A DNA stretch of 52,216 nucleotides from NCBI RefSeq assembly GCF_000805335.1, contig NZ_KN708638.1, forward strand, positions 2,976,905-3,029,120. Direction: 5' to 3'. Below are positions 35,995 to 43,681 of the stretch, piece by piece (the first letter of the stretch is position 1; each line of letters begins with the position of its first letter). The position numbers were made by a program, and so were the translations under genes. Source of the stretch: Streptomyces sp. CT34 (GTDB lineage Bacteria; Actinomycetota; Actinomycetes; Streptomycetales; Streptomycetaceae). The notes under the pieces were generated by a model. That model had not been told where the DNA came from. It worked only from the letters and a program-made list of their open reading frames with translations, and did no database searches.

Positions 35995-36243
35995 GCCTCC
36001 GCATCCCTCACCAGCCGTTACTGCCGGTCGGTGCGCGATCCCATGACCTGGGCATATGCCAGGGTGCATGGCCCCTGCACAGACGCGTGAACCGGTCCGG
36101 TTTTCGGTCAAGACCCCCTCCATCGAGGCTCGTTGGCCGCTATCGTGATACAAGCCCCGTTGCCGGAAGCGGTCCGCGAACGCGCGACCGTGCCCCCAAC
36201 GACGGTCACGACGCAAGCGGTACCAACCTGCTAGGGGGACACC

Positions 36244-37002
36244 GTGGCGCTGAAGCCCGAGCCGACCGCGCCGTTCCATTCGGTGCAGTACGCGCTTCGC
36301 GTACTCGAAACCATCTCCAGGCACGCCGGCGGCGTGACCGACGTACAGATCGCACGCGAAACGGGCCTGCCAACAGGCCACCTCGCCTCCATGCTGGCGA
36401 TGCTCCGGCGCGAGGGATACACCGAGCAGCTCGCCGACGGCGCGTATGTCGTCGGTGAGGCACTGCTCCTGCTGGGCTCGGGCGGCGACCGCGACCGCGC
36501 CCTGCGGGACAAGCTCCAGCTCACCCTGGACCAGCTGCGCGACTCGGTCGGCGCGGCGGTCTACATCAGCCGCTACATCGACGGCGAGGTGAAGATCCTC
36601 CACTACGCCGACGGGCCGCTGGCGCCCAAGGTCAACGAGTGGGCCGAGTTCCGCCGCACGGCACACGCCAGCGCGGTCGGCAAATGCCTGCTCGCCCAGC
36701 TCGACTACGACGGCCGGATGGACCACCTCTCGCGCCACAAGACCGCCCGGCTCACGTCCCGGACGATCACCAACGAGAAGGTGCTGTTCCACAAGCTCGA
36801 CAGCCAGCCGCCGACGGTCCCCGTGCTGGACCTCCAGGAGTACGCGGTCGGCACGGTCTGCGCCGCCGTACCGATCACGGCCGGTGCGACGGTCGGCTGC
36901 CTCGCGCTGTCGATGCCGCTGGAGCACGCCCACCGGCTGCGGCAGGCCGCCGACACCCTCAACCGCAAGGCGGCGCCGGTGCTGCTGTCGCTGGCGATCT
37001 GA
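36244..37002 (+). CDS. IclR-family transcriptional regulator
   Basis: 252 residues from GTG 36244 with AGGGGG upstream. N-terminal winged helix (about 10-75): SVQYALRVLETISRHAGGVT then RETGLPTGHLASMLAMLRRE. C-terminal IclR effector domain with GKCLLAQLDY and AVGTVCAAVPITAGATVGCL. It binds DNA as a dimer and responds to a small metabolite. Lying just downstream of the ehu operon, it probably controls import and breakdown of the same compound. Same strand as the ehu genes but separated by a terminator. Confidence 0.9.
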   Translation: MALKPEPTAPFHSVQYALRVLETISRHAGGVTDVQIARETGLPTGHLASMLAMLRREGYTEQLADGAYVVGEALLLLGSGGDRDRALRDKLQLTLDQLRDSVGAAVYISRYIDGEVKILHYADGPLAPKVNEWAEFRRTAHASAVGKCLLAQLDYDGRMDHLSRHKTARLTSRTITNEKVLFHKLDSQPPTVPVLDLQEYAVGTVCAAVPITAGATVGCLALSMPLEHAHRLRQAADTLNRKAAPVLLSLAI

Positions 37003-37089
37003 GGCGGTGCGGGCCGCGCGGTCCGGGGGCCGCTCCGGGCGTGGTCATGAGCACCCCTCTCGACCAGGTAGTATTTCTTTCGTCAGCGC

Positions 37090-37163
37090 GCGCCGCTAGC
37101 TCAGTTGGTTAGAGCAGCTGACTCTTAATCAGCGGGTCCGGGGTTCGAGTCCCTGGCGGCGCA
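37090..37163 (+). tRNA. tRNA-Lys (anticodon CTT), copy 2
   Basis: Identical 74 nt to copies at 22372 and 39878. A TAGTAT -10 candidate lies at 37069-37074. CCA not encoded. Confidence 0.97.
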
Positions 37164-37169
37164 CGTAGG

Positions 37170-37205
37170 AAGTGGGCGTTTCCGAAGTATCGGGAACGCC
37201 CACTT
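37170..37205 (+). terminator. Terminator of tRNA-Lys copy 2
   Basis: 11-bp stem AAGTGGGCGTT with AACGCCCACTT, 7 nt after the tRNA. Confidence 0.85.
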
Positions 37206-37285
37206 CGTTGTGTTCGGCCACTGCCCACGGGCTCCCTCTCGCCTCTCCGCTCCCCCCTCTCACCTTTTCCCTCGCCCACCGGTCC

Positions 37286-37319
37286 AGAAGATGGCCGCGG
37301 TCAGAAGATGGCCGCGGTC
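37286..37319. repeat. Perfect 17-bp tandem duplication
   Basis: AGAAGATGGCCGCGGTC occurs twice without spacer, downstream of the 65-aa gene. The rest of 37206-37331 is C/T-rich with no gene seen. Confidence 0.8.
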
Positions 37320-37331
37320 GTGATCGCGGTA

Positions 37332-37529
37332 CTACGACGCCATGAGGGCCGTCCGGTCCTGGTCCGTGATCGGGCGGTAGCACGGGACGGGGAAGGGGCG
37401 GTGGCCGCTGCCCGCCGGGGCCGCGCCGGTACCGGGGGGGCACCGGGGGCTCTCCGCGGCGACCACCACACCGGCTCGGGGCAGCGGAAACCGGCCCGCC
37501 GCGCCCCCGCGCAGTGCGAGGGCGACCAT
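37332..37529 (-). CDS. Small hypothetical protein (65 aa)
   Basis: 65 residues starting at ATG 37529, only 14 bp after the stop of the 412-aa gene, with GGAG about 9 nt upstream. Third-position GC is very high, as in real genes of this genome. It ends CYRPITDQDRTALMAS and has two Cys. No membrane helix. It appears to be the third intact gene of the cassette between two tRNA-Lys genes. Function unknown. Confidence 0.45.
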   Translation of the reverse strand: MVALALRGGAAGRFPLPRAGVVVAAESPRCPPGTGAAPAGSGHRPFPVPCYRPITDQDRTALMAS

Positions 37530-37543
37530 GCCCCGGTCTCCGG

Positions 37544-38782
37544 TCAGGCCGCGGTGGGGAGGGGGCCGGTGGTGGGGGCGGCGGCGGTGTGGACCAGGGC
37601 GGTGTAGGTGCGGCGCAGGGCGATGAGGGATTCCTGGGCCTCGCGGTAGACGGCGGCGTCGGGGCCGCCGCGGTGGGCGAGGGTGCGTACGGGGGCGCAG
37701 TGGCGGTCCATGGCGCTGAGCCAGGCGCGGTGCTGGGCCGGGAGGTGGCGGCGCAGGAGCTGGCGGCGGCCGTCGCCCGTGCGGCGGCCACCGATGCCCA
37801 GTACGGCGTCCGCGGCCTGGAGGACGGGCGGCTCAAGGGCGCCCTGTTCGGCGAGCGCGCCGAGGACGGTGCGCTGCTGGTCGGTGACCGGGGCCGCCGC
37901 CAGTTCCGTGGCCTCGGAGTGGAGTTGGGCGCGCAGCGCGTGCTGGATGCGGACCAGGCGGCGCAGCGCCGTCGGGGTGGAGGAGTCGTCGGGGGCGCGG
38001 CCGGCGAGGGTGTCGGCGAGGCGGAACAGCCAGATGCCGTGCGCCTCCAGCCGGGTCGCGGCGAGCATCAGCCGGTCCAGGCGGCTGAGCGGCTGGCCTT
38101 CGGGGGCCCAGCGCACGATGGGGACGAGCTGTTCGGTGCGGGCGAGTTGGTCGATGGGGATGTGGCGGCGGGGTTTGCGTTCGGGGGCCCAGTTGTGGAG
38201 GGCGAGGGTGGGCAGGGCGACGAACTGGTCGTGGTCGATGCGGTGCGCGATGGCGGCCCAGAGTTCCAGGAAGCCGTCGTTGGCGACCTCGCGGGCGGCC
38301 GGGGCCTGCGGGTCGAGGGCACTCCAGCCGCAGGACACCGCGATGACCGCGACGCGCATCGCGGCGGCCTCCGCGTTGCGCGGTGAGAGGCGGGAGACGC
38401 GCTGCCGGAGGGCGCTCAACTCGTCGGCGCGGTGGGCGCGTTCGACGACGGCGATGGCGGTTTCGTGGTCGGGGGCGACCGCGGCGGTGCGCGCCATGGC
38501 GTCGAGCCGGGTCCAGGTTCCGATCATGGAGCGCACGGGGGGTCGCTCGGGGAGGAAGCCGTGCGCGCAGGGGTCGTGCGGGGCCGGTGCGCCGTCGGGG
38601 TCGACCGCGGAGTCGGTGTGGACGTCCGCGGGGACGGCCTGGGCCGGTATCCGGACGGCGGGGTCGGCGGGGGTGCGCGGCTGCGCTCCGGGGGCACCGG
38701 CCGCGGTACGGGGGGCGGTGGCGGGCGGGGCGGTCGCGCGTATGGCGAGGCGGGTGTCGGATGTCGTCGTCATGGGAGTCAT
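37544..38782 (-). CDS. Unknown 412-aa protein coupled to the SsgA-like gene
   Basis: 412 residues. The first ~110 are Ala/Pro/Thr-rich and probably disordered; the rest is helical, with blocks MIGTWTRLDAMARTA, RQRVSRLSPRNAEAAAMRVA and ALPTLALHNWAPERKPRRHI. No signal, membrane helix or known motif is seen. Its ATG at 38782 overlaps the stop of the SsgA-like gene by 4 bp (ATGA), so the two proteins are made together; an ATG at 38773 is an alternative start. A partner role in septation or spore development is inference from this coupling only. Confidence 0.75.
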   Translation of the reverse strand: MTPMTTTSDTRLAIRATAPPATAPRTAAGAPGAQPRTPADPAVRIPAQAVPADVHTDSAVDPDGAPAPHDPCAHGFLPERPPVRSMIGTWTRLDAMARTAAVAPDHETAIAVVERAHRADELSALRQRVSRLSPRNAEAAAMRVAVIAVSCGWSALDPQAPAAREVANDGFLELWAAIAHRIDHDQFVALPTLALHNWAPERKPRRHIPIDQLARTEQLVPIVRWAPEGQPLSRLDRLMLAATRLEAHGIWLFRLADTLAGRAPDDSSTPTALRRLVRIQHALRAQLHSEATELAAAPVTDQQRTVLGALAEQGALEPPVLQAADAVLGIGGRRTGDGRRQLLRRHLPAQHRAWLSAMDRHCAPVRTLAHRGGPDAAVYREAQESLIALRRTYTALVHTAAAPTTGPLPTAA

Positions 38783-39201
38783 CAGCACTTCCCCGCCAGC
38801 AGGCGGGCCAGATGGGCGTCGATATCGAGATAGCGGGCCTCGTGGCCGGGCGGCACGATGGCCGCGGTCTGCTCCAGCCAGGCGGTGAGTTCGCTCGCGC
38901 GTACCGACATCTCGCAGATGCTGTCGTCGGTGGTGAGCTCGATATGGACGCGGTGGGTTCCGCCGGGGCGGCCTGCGGGCCATACCCGTACGTCGCCCTC
39001 CCCGGTCTCGCAGCAGAGTCCGCCGAGCAGCAGGTCGCGGGCGAACAGCCAGGTGGCGACGGTCTCGCCGCGGCTGATGAAGGCGACCTCGACCTCGTAG
39101 GGGCGGTCGCTCCGGTAGCTGAACCGGCCGGCCAGCGGGACCGATCCGTCCGGCCCCAGGAGGAGCTGCATCTCAAGGGTGCGCTTGGCTGTCGACACCA
39201 T
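38782..39201 (-). CDS. SsgA-like (SALP) sporulation/cell-division protein
   Basis: 139 residues, the normal length of SsgA-like proteins. Family pattern present: FSYRSDRPYEVEVAF, WLFARDLLLGG, GEGDVRVWPAG, then ELTAWLEQTAAIVPPGHE. SALPs are confined to morphologically complex actinomycetes and position FtsZ, peptidoglycan remodelling or spore separation. This copy has an extra Cys pair (GGLCCETGEG). ATG 39201 was chosen because the conserved N-terminus begins there. It is coupled (ATGA) to the 412-aa gene and lies 61 bp after a frameshifted small gene. Confidence 0.9.
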   Translation of the reverse strand: MVSTAKRTLEMQLLLGPDGSVPLAGRFSYRSDRPYEVEVAFISRGETVATWLFARDLLLGGLCCETGEGDVRVWPAGRPGGTHRVHIELTTDDSICEMSVRASELTAWLEQTAAIVPPGHEARYLDIDAHLARLLAGKC

Positions 39202-39262
39202 GACGATCAACCTTTCCGGACGAAGGGGCGAGTCCCTGGGCCCCGGGGCCGGGGCTCGCGTT

Positions 39263-39503
39263 CTAGCAGACGTCGGCTTTCGGCATGGGGTTGCAGATGA
39301 CCGGGGAGTAGTGATGGACGCCATGATCGGCGGGGTGCCGGGGGCGGGGGCGGGGCGCGTCCGGTGTGCCGGCGAGGGCGGGGCCGGGCGCGGGTGGCGG
39401 CGGCATGGTGATCGCGGGCGCGGGCGCGGGCGGCTCCGGGGCGACGCCGTGGGGGCGGCGGCGCCGTCACGGCCGCGTACGGCGGGATGTCCCGGGCTGT
39501 CAT
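39263..39503 (-). pseudogene. Frameshifted small gene with Cys-containing C-terminus
   Basis: ATG 39503 follows a perfect GGAGGAGAAC site and opens MTARDIPPYAAVTAPP with high GC3. Beyond a C-run (about 39449-39465) the coding-like frame changes: the original frame loses GC3 bias, while the +1 frame gains it and reads through a Pro/Ala linker to HHYSPVICNPMPKADVC-stop (39263). Either a real frameshift, a programmed slip, or a sequencing error. Intact product would be about 80 residues. It is the first gene of the cassette. Confidence 0.5.
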
Positions 39504-39586
39504 GCGTTCTCCTCCGGGCTGGGCTGCTCGTTCCGTTGGTGCGCCTCGGCGTTCGCCTCAGCCTCTCAACTGGCAGGAGTTACCGC

Positions 39587-39718
39587 ATGTTGACTGCGCA
39601 ACTGCTGCGCTACGACCACGAACTCGATCTTCACTGGCGAATGTGGACGAACTACCGGAAGAAGGTCCCGAGATCGCGGGACCTTCGACCCGGGCGCCGG
39701 GCGATCCCGGCGAAGTAG
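39587..39718 (+). CDS. Possible 43-aa peptide divergent from the cassette
   Basis: ATG 39587 has AGGAG with 7-nt spacing. The peptide starts MLTAQLLRYDHELDLHWRMW and ends basic. GC3 is modest, so coding status is uncertain. A hairpin (39661-39686) overlaps codons ~26-33, so it may be a leader peptide. The 39719-39877 remainder carries only the tRNA promoter region. Confidence 0.3.
   Translation: MLTAQLLRYDHELDLHWRMWTNYRKKVPRSRDLRPGRRAIPAK
39661..39686 (+). terminator. Hairpin, terminator or attenuator
   Basis: GAAGGTCCCG and CGGGACCTTC pair perfectly around AGATCG. No T-run follows. Confidence 0.5.
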
Positions 39719-39877
39719 GGGCTGGAGAAGGGGCGACCGCGGGGCGCGGCGGAAGCGGGAGGAGCGACGGGAGCGGTTGGTGGGAGTGGCGGCGATCACA
39801 GGGGGCCGGTGCGTGAGGGGCGACTTCTCGGGTACGGACCACCCCCGGAGTTCGTGTAGAGTTCCTCAGGTCAGCGC

Positions 39878-39951
39878 GCGCCGCTAGCTCAGTTGGTTAG
39901 AGCAGCTGACTCTTAATCAGCGGGTCCGGGGTTCGAGTCCCTGGCGGCGCA
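39878..39951 (+). tRNA. tRNA-Lys (anticodon CTT), copy 3
   Basis: Identical 74 nt to copies at 22372 and 37090; the 8 bp before it (TCAGCGCG) also match copy 2. CCA not encoded. Confidence 0.97.
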
Positions 39952-39957
39952 CGTAGG

Positions 39958-39996
39958 ACTGAGGTCCCTCGCATCGCGGGGGGCCTCAGTTTTTTG
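39958..39996 (+). terminator. Terminator of tRNA-Lys copy 3
   Basis: ACTGAGG pairs with CCTCAGT, with further pairing inside, followed by six T, a classical intrinsic terminator. Confidence 0.88.
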
Positions 39997-40048
39997 TGCC
40001 CTGTGGGTTGTTTTGTGCTCGTTGGGTCGGTTTGTGCTCAGTGGGTTG
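39992..40048. repeat. Three imperfect ~19-bp tandem repeats
   Basis: TTTTGTGCC(C)TGTGGGTTG, TTTTGTGCTCGTTGGGTCGG and TTTGTGCTCAGTGGGTTG in a row, T-rich relative to the genome, between tRNA-Lys copy 3 and the convergent sortase-like gene. Confidence 0.7.
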
Positions 40049-40061
40049 TAGGGCGGGCCGG

Positions 40062-41015
40062 TTACGTGTGGCGGGCGGGGCGGATACCGGAGAGGTAGGC
40101 CGAGATCACGACCGGGGCGGGGTGGCCGCGCTCATGGTCGCCGGCGGGGACGTGGGTGATCAGCCGGAGTTCGGAGCGGCCGGGCCGGTGGGCGGCGTAT
40201 GCCGTGCGGGCGGTGAGGCGGTCGCGGTCGTAGACCTGGATCTCTTCGACGGTGAACCGGGCGGTGGTGCCGTCGGAGCGCTGGATGTCGATACGGTCCC
40301 CGGGTCTGATGCCGGTCAGCCGGTGCCGGGCGGCCCGCGGGGTGCCGTGCGGGTGGCCGGCGGGGGCGGTGGTACGGGGGTCCGGGCCGGTCGTGAGGAC
40401 GGCGGCGCCGGGTTCGCCGGGGCGGGGGCCGGCGGCGTACCAGCTGATGGGGGCGGGTGGGTCGACGTGGCCGGGTGCGCCGGGCGGGGACGGGGCCGCC
40501 GGGGTCGGCGTGCCGTTCCCGTCCCGGCCGCGGGTCGCGATGGCGGCCCGGAGGCCGAGGGCGGCGATGGTGATCCGGGTGGGTTCGGCGGTGCGCGCGG
40601 TGCGGGCGGCGGCGACCCGGTGGTGATCGGGTACCGGGGGCCGCGGGTGGGGGCGGCCGACGGCGGCGATGTCTCCGGTGGTGGGGAGCTGGGCCATGCT
40701 GCCGCCGGCGAGATCGCGGCCGTCGCAGAGCCAGAGCGTCAGCAGCAGCGCGGCCCAGGTGGCGCCGATGAGGAGGTTGGGGCGGATGCCCTGGCCGGGG
40801 GTCTTCCGGTGCTCCGGCTTCCCGTGCACCTGCTGTCTGTCCTCCGGTTTCCCGTGCGCCCGGTTCCGGCGCTCCCGCTTCCCGTCCTCCCGGCTCGCCC
40901 GGCTGTCCCGGCCCGCCCGGCCCGCTGGGCTCTCCCGGCTCCCCCGTACCTCCCGGGGCCCCCGGCCGGCCCGTTCTTCCCCGGGCTCCCGGCGTGTCGT
41001 CTCACTCGTCGCCAC
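40062..41015 (-). CDS. Class E/F sortase-like protein lacking catalytic residues
   Basis: 317 residues from GTG 41015. A long charged N-terminus (about 1-75) precedes one membrane helix (about 80-100) and a C-terminal sortase-like domain: LTGIRPGDRIDIQRSDGTTA, RFTVEEIQVYDRD and the strand ELRLITH. In active class F sortases that strand ends LITC; here His replaces the catalytic Cys. The usual VLAGHV His is also absent (VLTTGPD). The protein is therefore probably not a transpeptidase. It overlaps the upstream small gene by 14 bp, so the two are coupled. Confidence 0.78.
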   Translation of the reverse strand: MATSETTRREPGEERAGRGPREVRGSRESPAGRAGRDSRASREDGKRERRNRAHGKPEDRQQVHGKPEHRKTPGQGIRPNLLIGATWAALLLTLWLCDGRDLAGGSMAQLPTTGDIAAVGRPHPRPPVPDHHRVAAARTARTAEPTRITIAALGLRAAIATRGRDGNGTPTPAAPSPPGAPGHVDPPAPISWYAAGPRPGEPGAAVLTTGPDPRTTAPAGHPHGTPRAARHRLTGIRPGDRIDIQRSDGTTARFTVEEIQVYDRDRLTARTAYAAHRPGRSELRLITHVPAGDHERGHPAPVVISAYLSGIRPARHT

Positions 41016-41370
41016 CGCTGCTCCCCTGGCGTTCGCGTCGCAGGCGGAGCCGCAGGCGCAGCAGTTGGCCGGCGACGACGAGGATCGCGCCGCCGGCCAG
41101 GACCAGGGCGACGGCGGAGGTGCTGCTGAGTTCACGGTGCGCGGCGGCGGGCCGGCCGCCGGGGGCGGTGGCCGGGTGGGGCCGGAGCGCCGGGTCCTCG
41201 GCCGGGTGGGCCGGGGTGGTGGCGGGAGCGCGGGCCGGGCGCGCGGCCGGGGCGGGGGCGACGGCGACCTGGGCGGTCCCGGTGCCGCGTTCGTCGTCGA
41301 CGTGCGCGGGCGCCGTCGTCACCGCGCATGCGGCGAGCGCGGCACAGAGGGTGAGTTGCGGTGAGCGCAT
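41002..41370 (-). CDS. Small exported membrane protein next to the sortase-like gene
   Basis: 122 residues: signal peptide (1-~22), Ala/Pro/Thr-rich extracellular region, membrane helix (about 83-103, AVALVLAGGAILVVAGQLL) and an Arg-rich cytoplasmic tail. This is the shape of a sortase substrate, but no LPxTG-like motif precedes the helix (HRELSST). Together with the Cys-less sortase-like protein it may form a non-enzymatic membrane pair. Its stop lies inside the sortase-like gene. The 143 bp upstream holds no gene. Confidence 0.75.
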   Translation of the reverse strand: MRSPQLTLCAALAACAVTTAPAHVDDERGTGTAQVAVAPAPAARPARAPATTPAHPAEDPALRPHPATAPGGRPAAAHRELSSTSAVALVLAGGAILVVAGQLLRLRLRLRRERQGSSGGDE

Positions 41371-41514
41371 GGTGCACCTCCGGATACTCCGAAGGTCCGC
41401 CCGTGCGCGGCCGGGCGCATCCGGGGCGGGGCGGTGGTGCGCCGTTCGGGCGGTGCCGCCCGCCGGGCGGGGGCGCGCCGGGCCCGGCTCCTGCCCCGCT
41501 CCGGCCCGGCCGGG

Positions 41515-42294
41515 TCAGACCAGGTCCACCAGGCTCGCGATCGAGTCGACGACGCGGGAGGGGCGGTAGGGGTGCCGCTCGACGTCCTCGGGGCGGGTGA
41601 GGCCGGTGAGGACGAGGAAGGTCTCCATGCCCGCTTCCAGGCCGGCGACGACGTCGGTGTCCATACGGTCGCCGATCATGGCGGAGGTCTCGGAGTGGGC
41701 GCCGATGGCGTTGAGGGCGTGGCGCATCATCAGCGGGTTGGGCTTGCCGACGAAGTACGGTTCGACGCCGGTGGCCTTGGTGATCAGGGCGGCCACCGAC
41801 CCGGTCGCGGGCAGCGCGCCCTCCCGCGACGGGCCGGTCTCGTCGGGGTTGGTGGCGATGAAGCGGGCGCCGTTGTCGATCAGCCGGATCGCCTTGGTGA
41901 GGGACTCGAAGCTGTAGGTGCGGGTCTCGCCGAGGACGACGTAGTCGGGTGCGTGGTCGGTGAGGATGTAGCCGATGTCGTGCAGGGCGGTGGTGAGGCC
42001 GGCCTCGCCGATGACGTAGGCGGTGCCGCCGGAGCGCTGGTCGTCGAGGAACTGGGCGGTGGCCAGTGCGGAGGTCCAGATGGACTCCCAGGGGACGTCG
42101 AGGCCGATGCGGTTGAGGCGGGCTTGCAGGTCGCGCGGGGTGTAGATGGAGTTGTTGGTCAGAACGAGGAAGGGCTTGCCCGATTCGCGGAGCCGCTTGA
42201 TGAAGGCGTCGGCGCCGGGGACGGGGACGCCTTCGTGCATCAGGACGCCGTCCATGTCGGTGAGCCATGACTCGATCGGCTTGCGCTCTGCCAC
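41515..42294 (-). CDS. NagD-like HAD-IIA phosphatase
   Basis: 259 residues from GTG 42294 (CAGGAG 7 nt upstream). HAD motif I: WLTDMDGVL; motif II: FLVLTNNS; motif III Lys: YFVGKPNPLM; motif IV: AMIGDRMDTDV. All catalytic residues present. The C2 cap with VIGEAGLTTAL places it in the NagD/PGP group that removes phosphate from small metabolites. Monocistronic; 255 bp upstream region holds only the terminator at 42492. Confidence 0.9.
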   Translation of the reverse strand: MAERKPIESWLTDMDGVLMHEGVPVPGADAFIKRLRESGKPFLVLTNNSIYTPRDLQARLNRIGLDVPWESIWTSALATAQFLDDQRSGGTAYVIGEAGLTTALHDIGYILTDHAPDYVVLGETRTYSFESLTKAIRLIDNGARFIATNPDETGPSREGALPATGSVAALITKATGVEPYFVGKPNPLMMRHALNAIGAHSETSAMIGDRMDTDVVAGLEAGMETFLVLTGLTRPEDVERHPYRPSRVVDSIASLVDLV

Positions 42295-42491
42295 TTCCGG
42301 ACTCCTGCCGTGCGTGTTGATCAGGGCTGGCCGGTTGGCCAGGGCGTCGGCCGGGATCCGCGGGCGGGGTACGGTCACGGTTCACGGGCCGCCGGTCGCG
42401 GGGTGACGCGGCGGGGGTGCGCGGTGACGTGAGGTATGTCTCGTACGGATGGCCGACAGGCCCCAGCCTAAGTCAGCGGGCGGCCGGGTGA

Positions 42492-42526
42492 CCCCGGCGA
42501 TCACCGGGATGTGGTGATCACCGGGG
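42492..42526 (-). terminator. Terminator of the aminoethylphosphonate operon
   Basis: 14-bp inverted repeat CCCCGGCGATCACC / GGTGATCACCGGGG (one G-T/C mismatch) with a 7-nt loop, 25 bp beyond the phnS stop. Confidence 0.75.
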
Positions 42527-42550
42527 ATGTGGTGGGCGCGAGGGTGGTCG

Positions 42551-43627
42551 TCAGCTGCCGGTGGCGGTCTTCCAGGCGTTGACGTAGGTGTCGAGGTTCT
42601 CGTCGATGCCGTTCCAGTCGGGCTGGAAGATCTGCACGCCGTTCATGATCTTGGCGAGGGCGGTGGCGTTGGGGTCGGTGGCCTTGACGTCCTTGCGGGA
42701 GGTGAAGCCGCCGCCGGTGGCCGAGACCTGTTCCTGGACGGGCTTGCTGATCAGGTAGTCGAGGAACTTCCGGGCGTTGGCGACGTGCGGGGCGTCCTTG
42801 ACCAGGCCGGCGGCGTAGGGGAGGGCGAAGGTGGTGGGGCGGGCGCCGGGCTTCGGGGCGGGGAAGAAGATGCCCTGGTTCGGCATGGACTTCATGTTGG
42901 CGTAGTTCATCTGCACATCGCCGTTGGCGATCAGGAGTTCGCCCTTGTCGGTCTTGGGGGCGAGCTGGCCGGTGGAGGAGGACGGGCCGACGTTGTTGGC
43001 CTGGAGCTTCTTGAGGAAGCTCATGGCCGGGCCCTGGCCGCCGAAGTCGTGCAGGGCCTTGATGACGACGGCGGTGCCGTCGCCGGCGACGCCGGGGGTG
43101 GAGTACTGGAGTTTGCCGGCGAAGCGGTGGTCGGTGAGGTCCTGCCAGGTGGCCGGGGGTTGCCCGACTTCCTTCTTGTTGTAGATGAAGCAGAAGTAGT
43201 TGTTGACGATGGAGACCCATTTGCCGTTGGGGTCCTTGTCGGCGGCGGCGACCTGTTCGGAGCCGTGCGGGCGGTAGATGTCCAACAGGCCCTTGTCGTC
43301 GGCCTGTTGGATGAACGGCGGCAGGGTGACGATGACATCGGCCTGGGTGTTGGAGCGCTCGCGGGCCAGGCGCTGGACGGCGGCGCCGGAGCCGGACTCG
43401 ACGTAGTTGACCTTGATGCCGGTCTGCTTCTCGAAGTCCTTGAAGACCTTGTCGTAGAAGCCGTCGCCCTTTTCGCTCTTGAGGCCGTCGGCGCTGTAGA
43501 CGGTGATCTCCCTGGCGTTGGGGTCGGCGGAGGAGGCGGTGCCGCAGGCGGTGAGGGTGCCGGCGAGGACGAGGGCGGCGGTGCAGGCGGCGAGGGCGGG
43601 GCGGACGGTGCGGGGGCGGGGGCGCAT
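42551..43627 (-). CDS. phnS: 2-aminoethylphosphonate ABC transporter substrate-binding lipoprotein
   Basis: 358 residues. Lipoprotein signal with lipobox TLTAC (Cys28). Family 1 solute-binding fold as in Fe/phosphonate binders: EITVYSADGLKSEKG, VNYVESGSGAAVQRLARERS and IVTLPPFIQQADDKGLLD. The C-terminal stretch PVQEQVSATGGGFTSRKDVK is typical of PhnS. Binds the phosphonate outside the membrane and passes it to PhnU/V. Last gene of the operon, 54 bp after phnV. Confidence 0.82.
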   Translation of the reverse strand: MRPRPRTVRPALAACTAALVLAGTLTACGTASSADPNAREITVYSADGLKSEKGDGFYDKVFKDFEKQTGIKVNYVESGSGAAVQRLARERSNTQADVIVTLPPFIQQADDKGLLDIYRPHGSEQVAAADKDPNGKWVSIVNNYFCFIYNKKEVGQPPATWQDLTDHRFAGKLQYSTPGVAGDGTAVVIKALHDFGGQGPAMSFLKKLQANNVGPSSSTGQLAPKTDKGELLIANGDVQMNYANMKSMPNQGIFFPAPKPGARPTTFALPYAAGLVKDAPHVANARKFLDYLISKPVQEQVSATGGGFTSRKDVKATDPNATALAKIMNGVQIFQPDWNGIDENLDTYVNAWKTATGS

Positions 43628-43681
43628 GGTGTGGGTGACTCCTGTGGTGGGGAGGGGAGTTGGGGGCGTGGGTGGCCGGGG

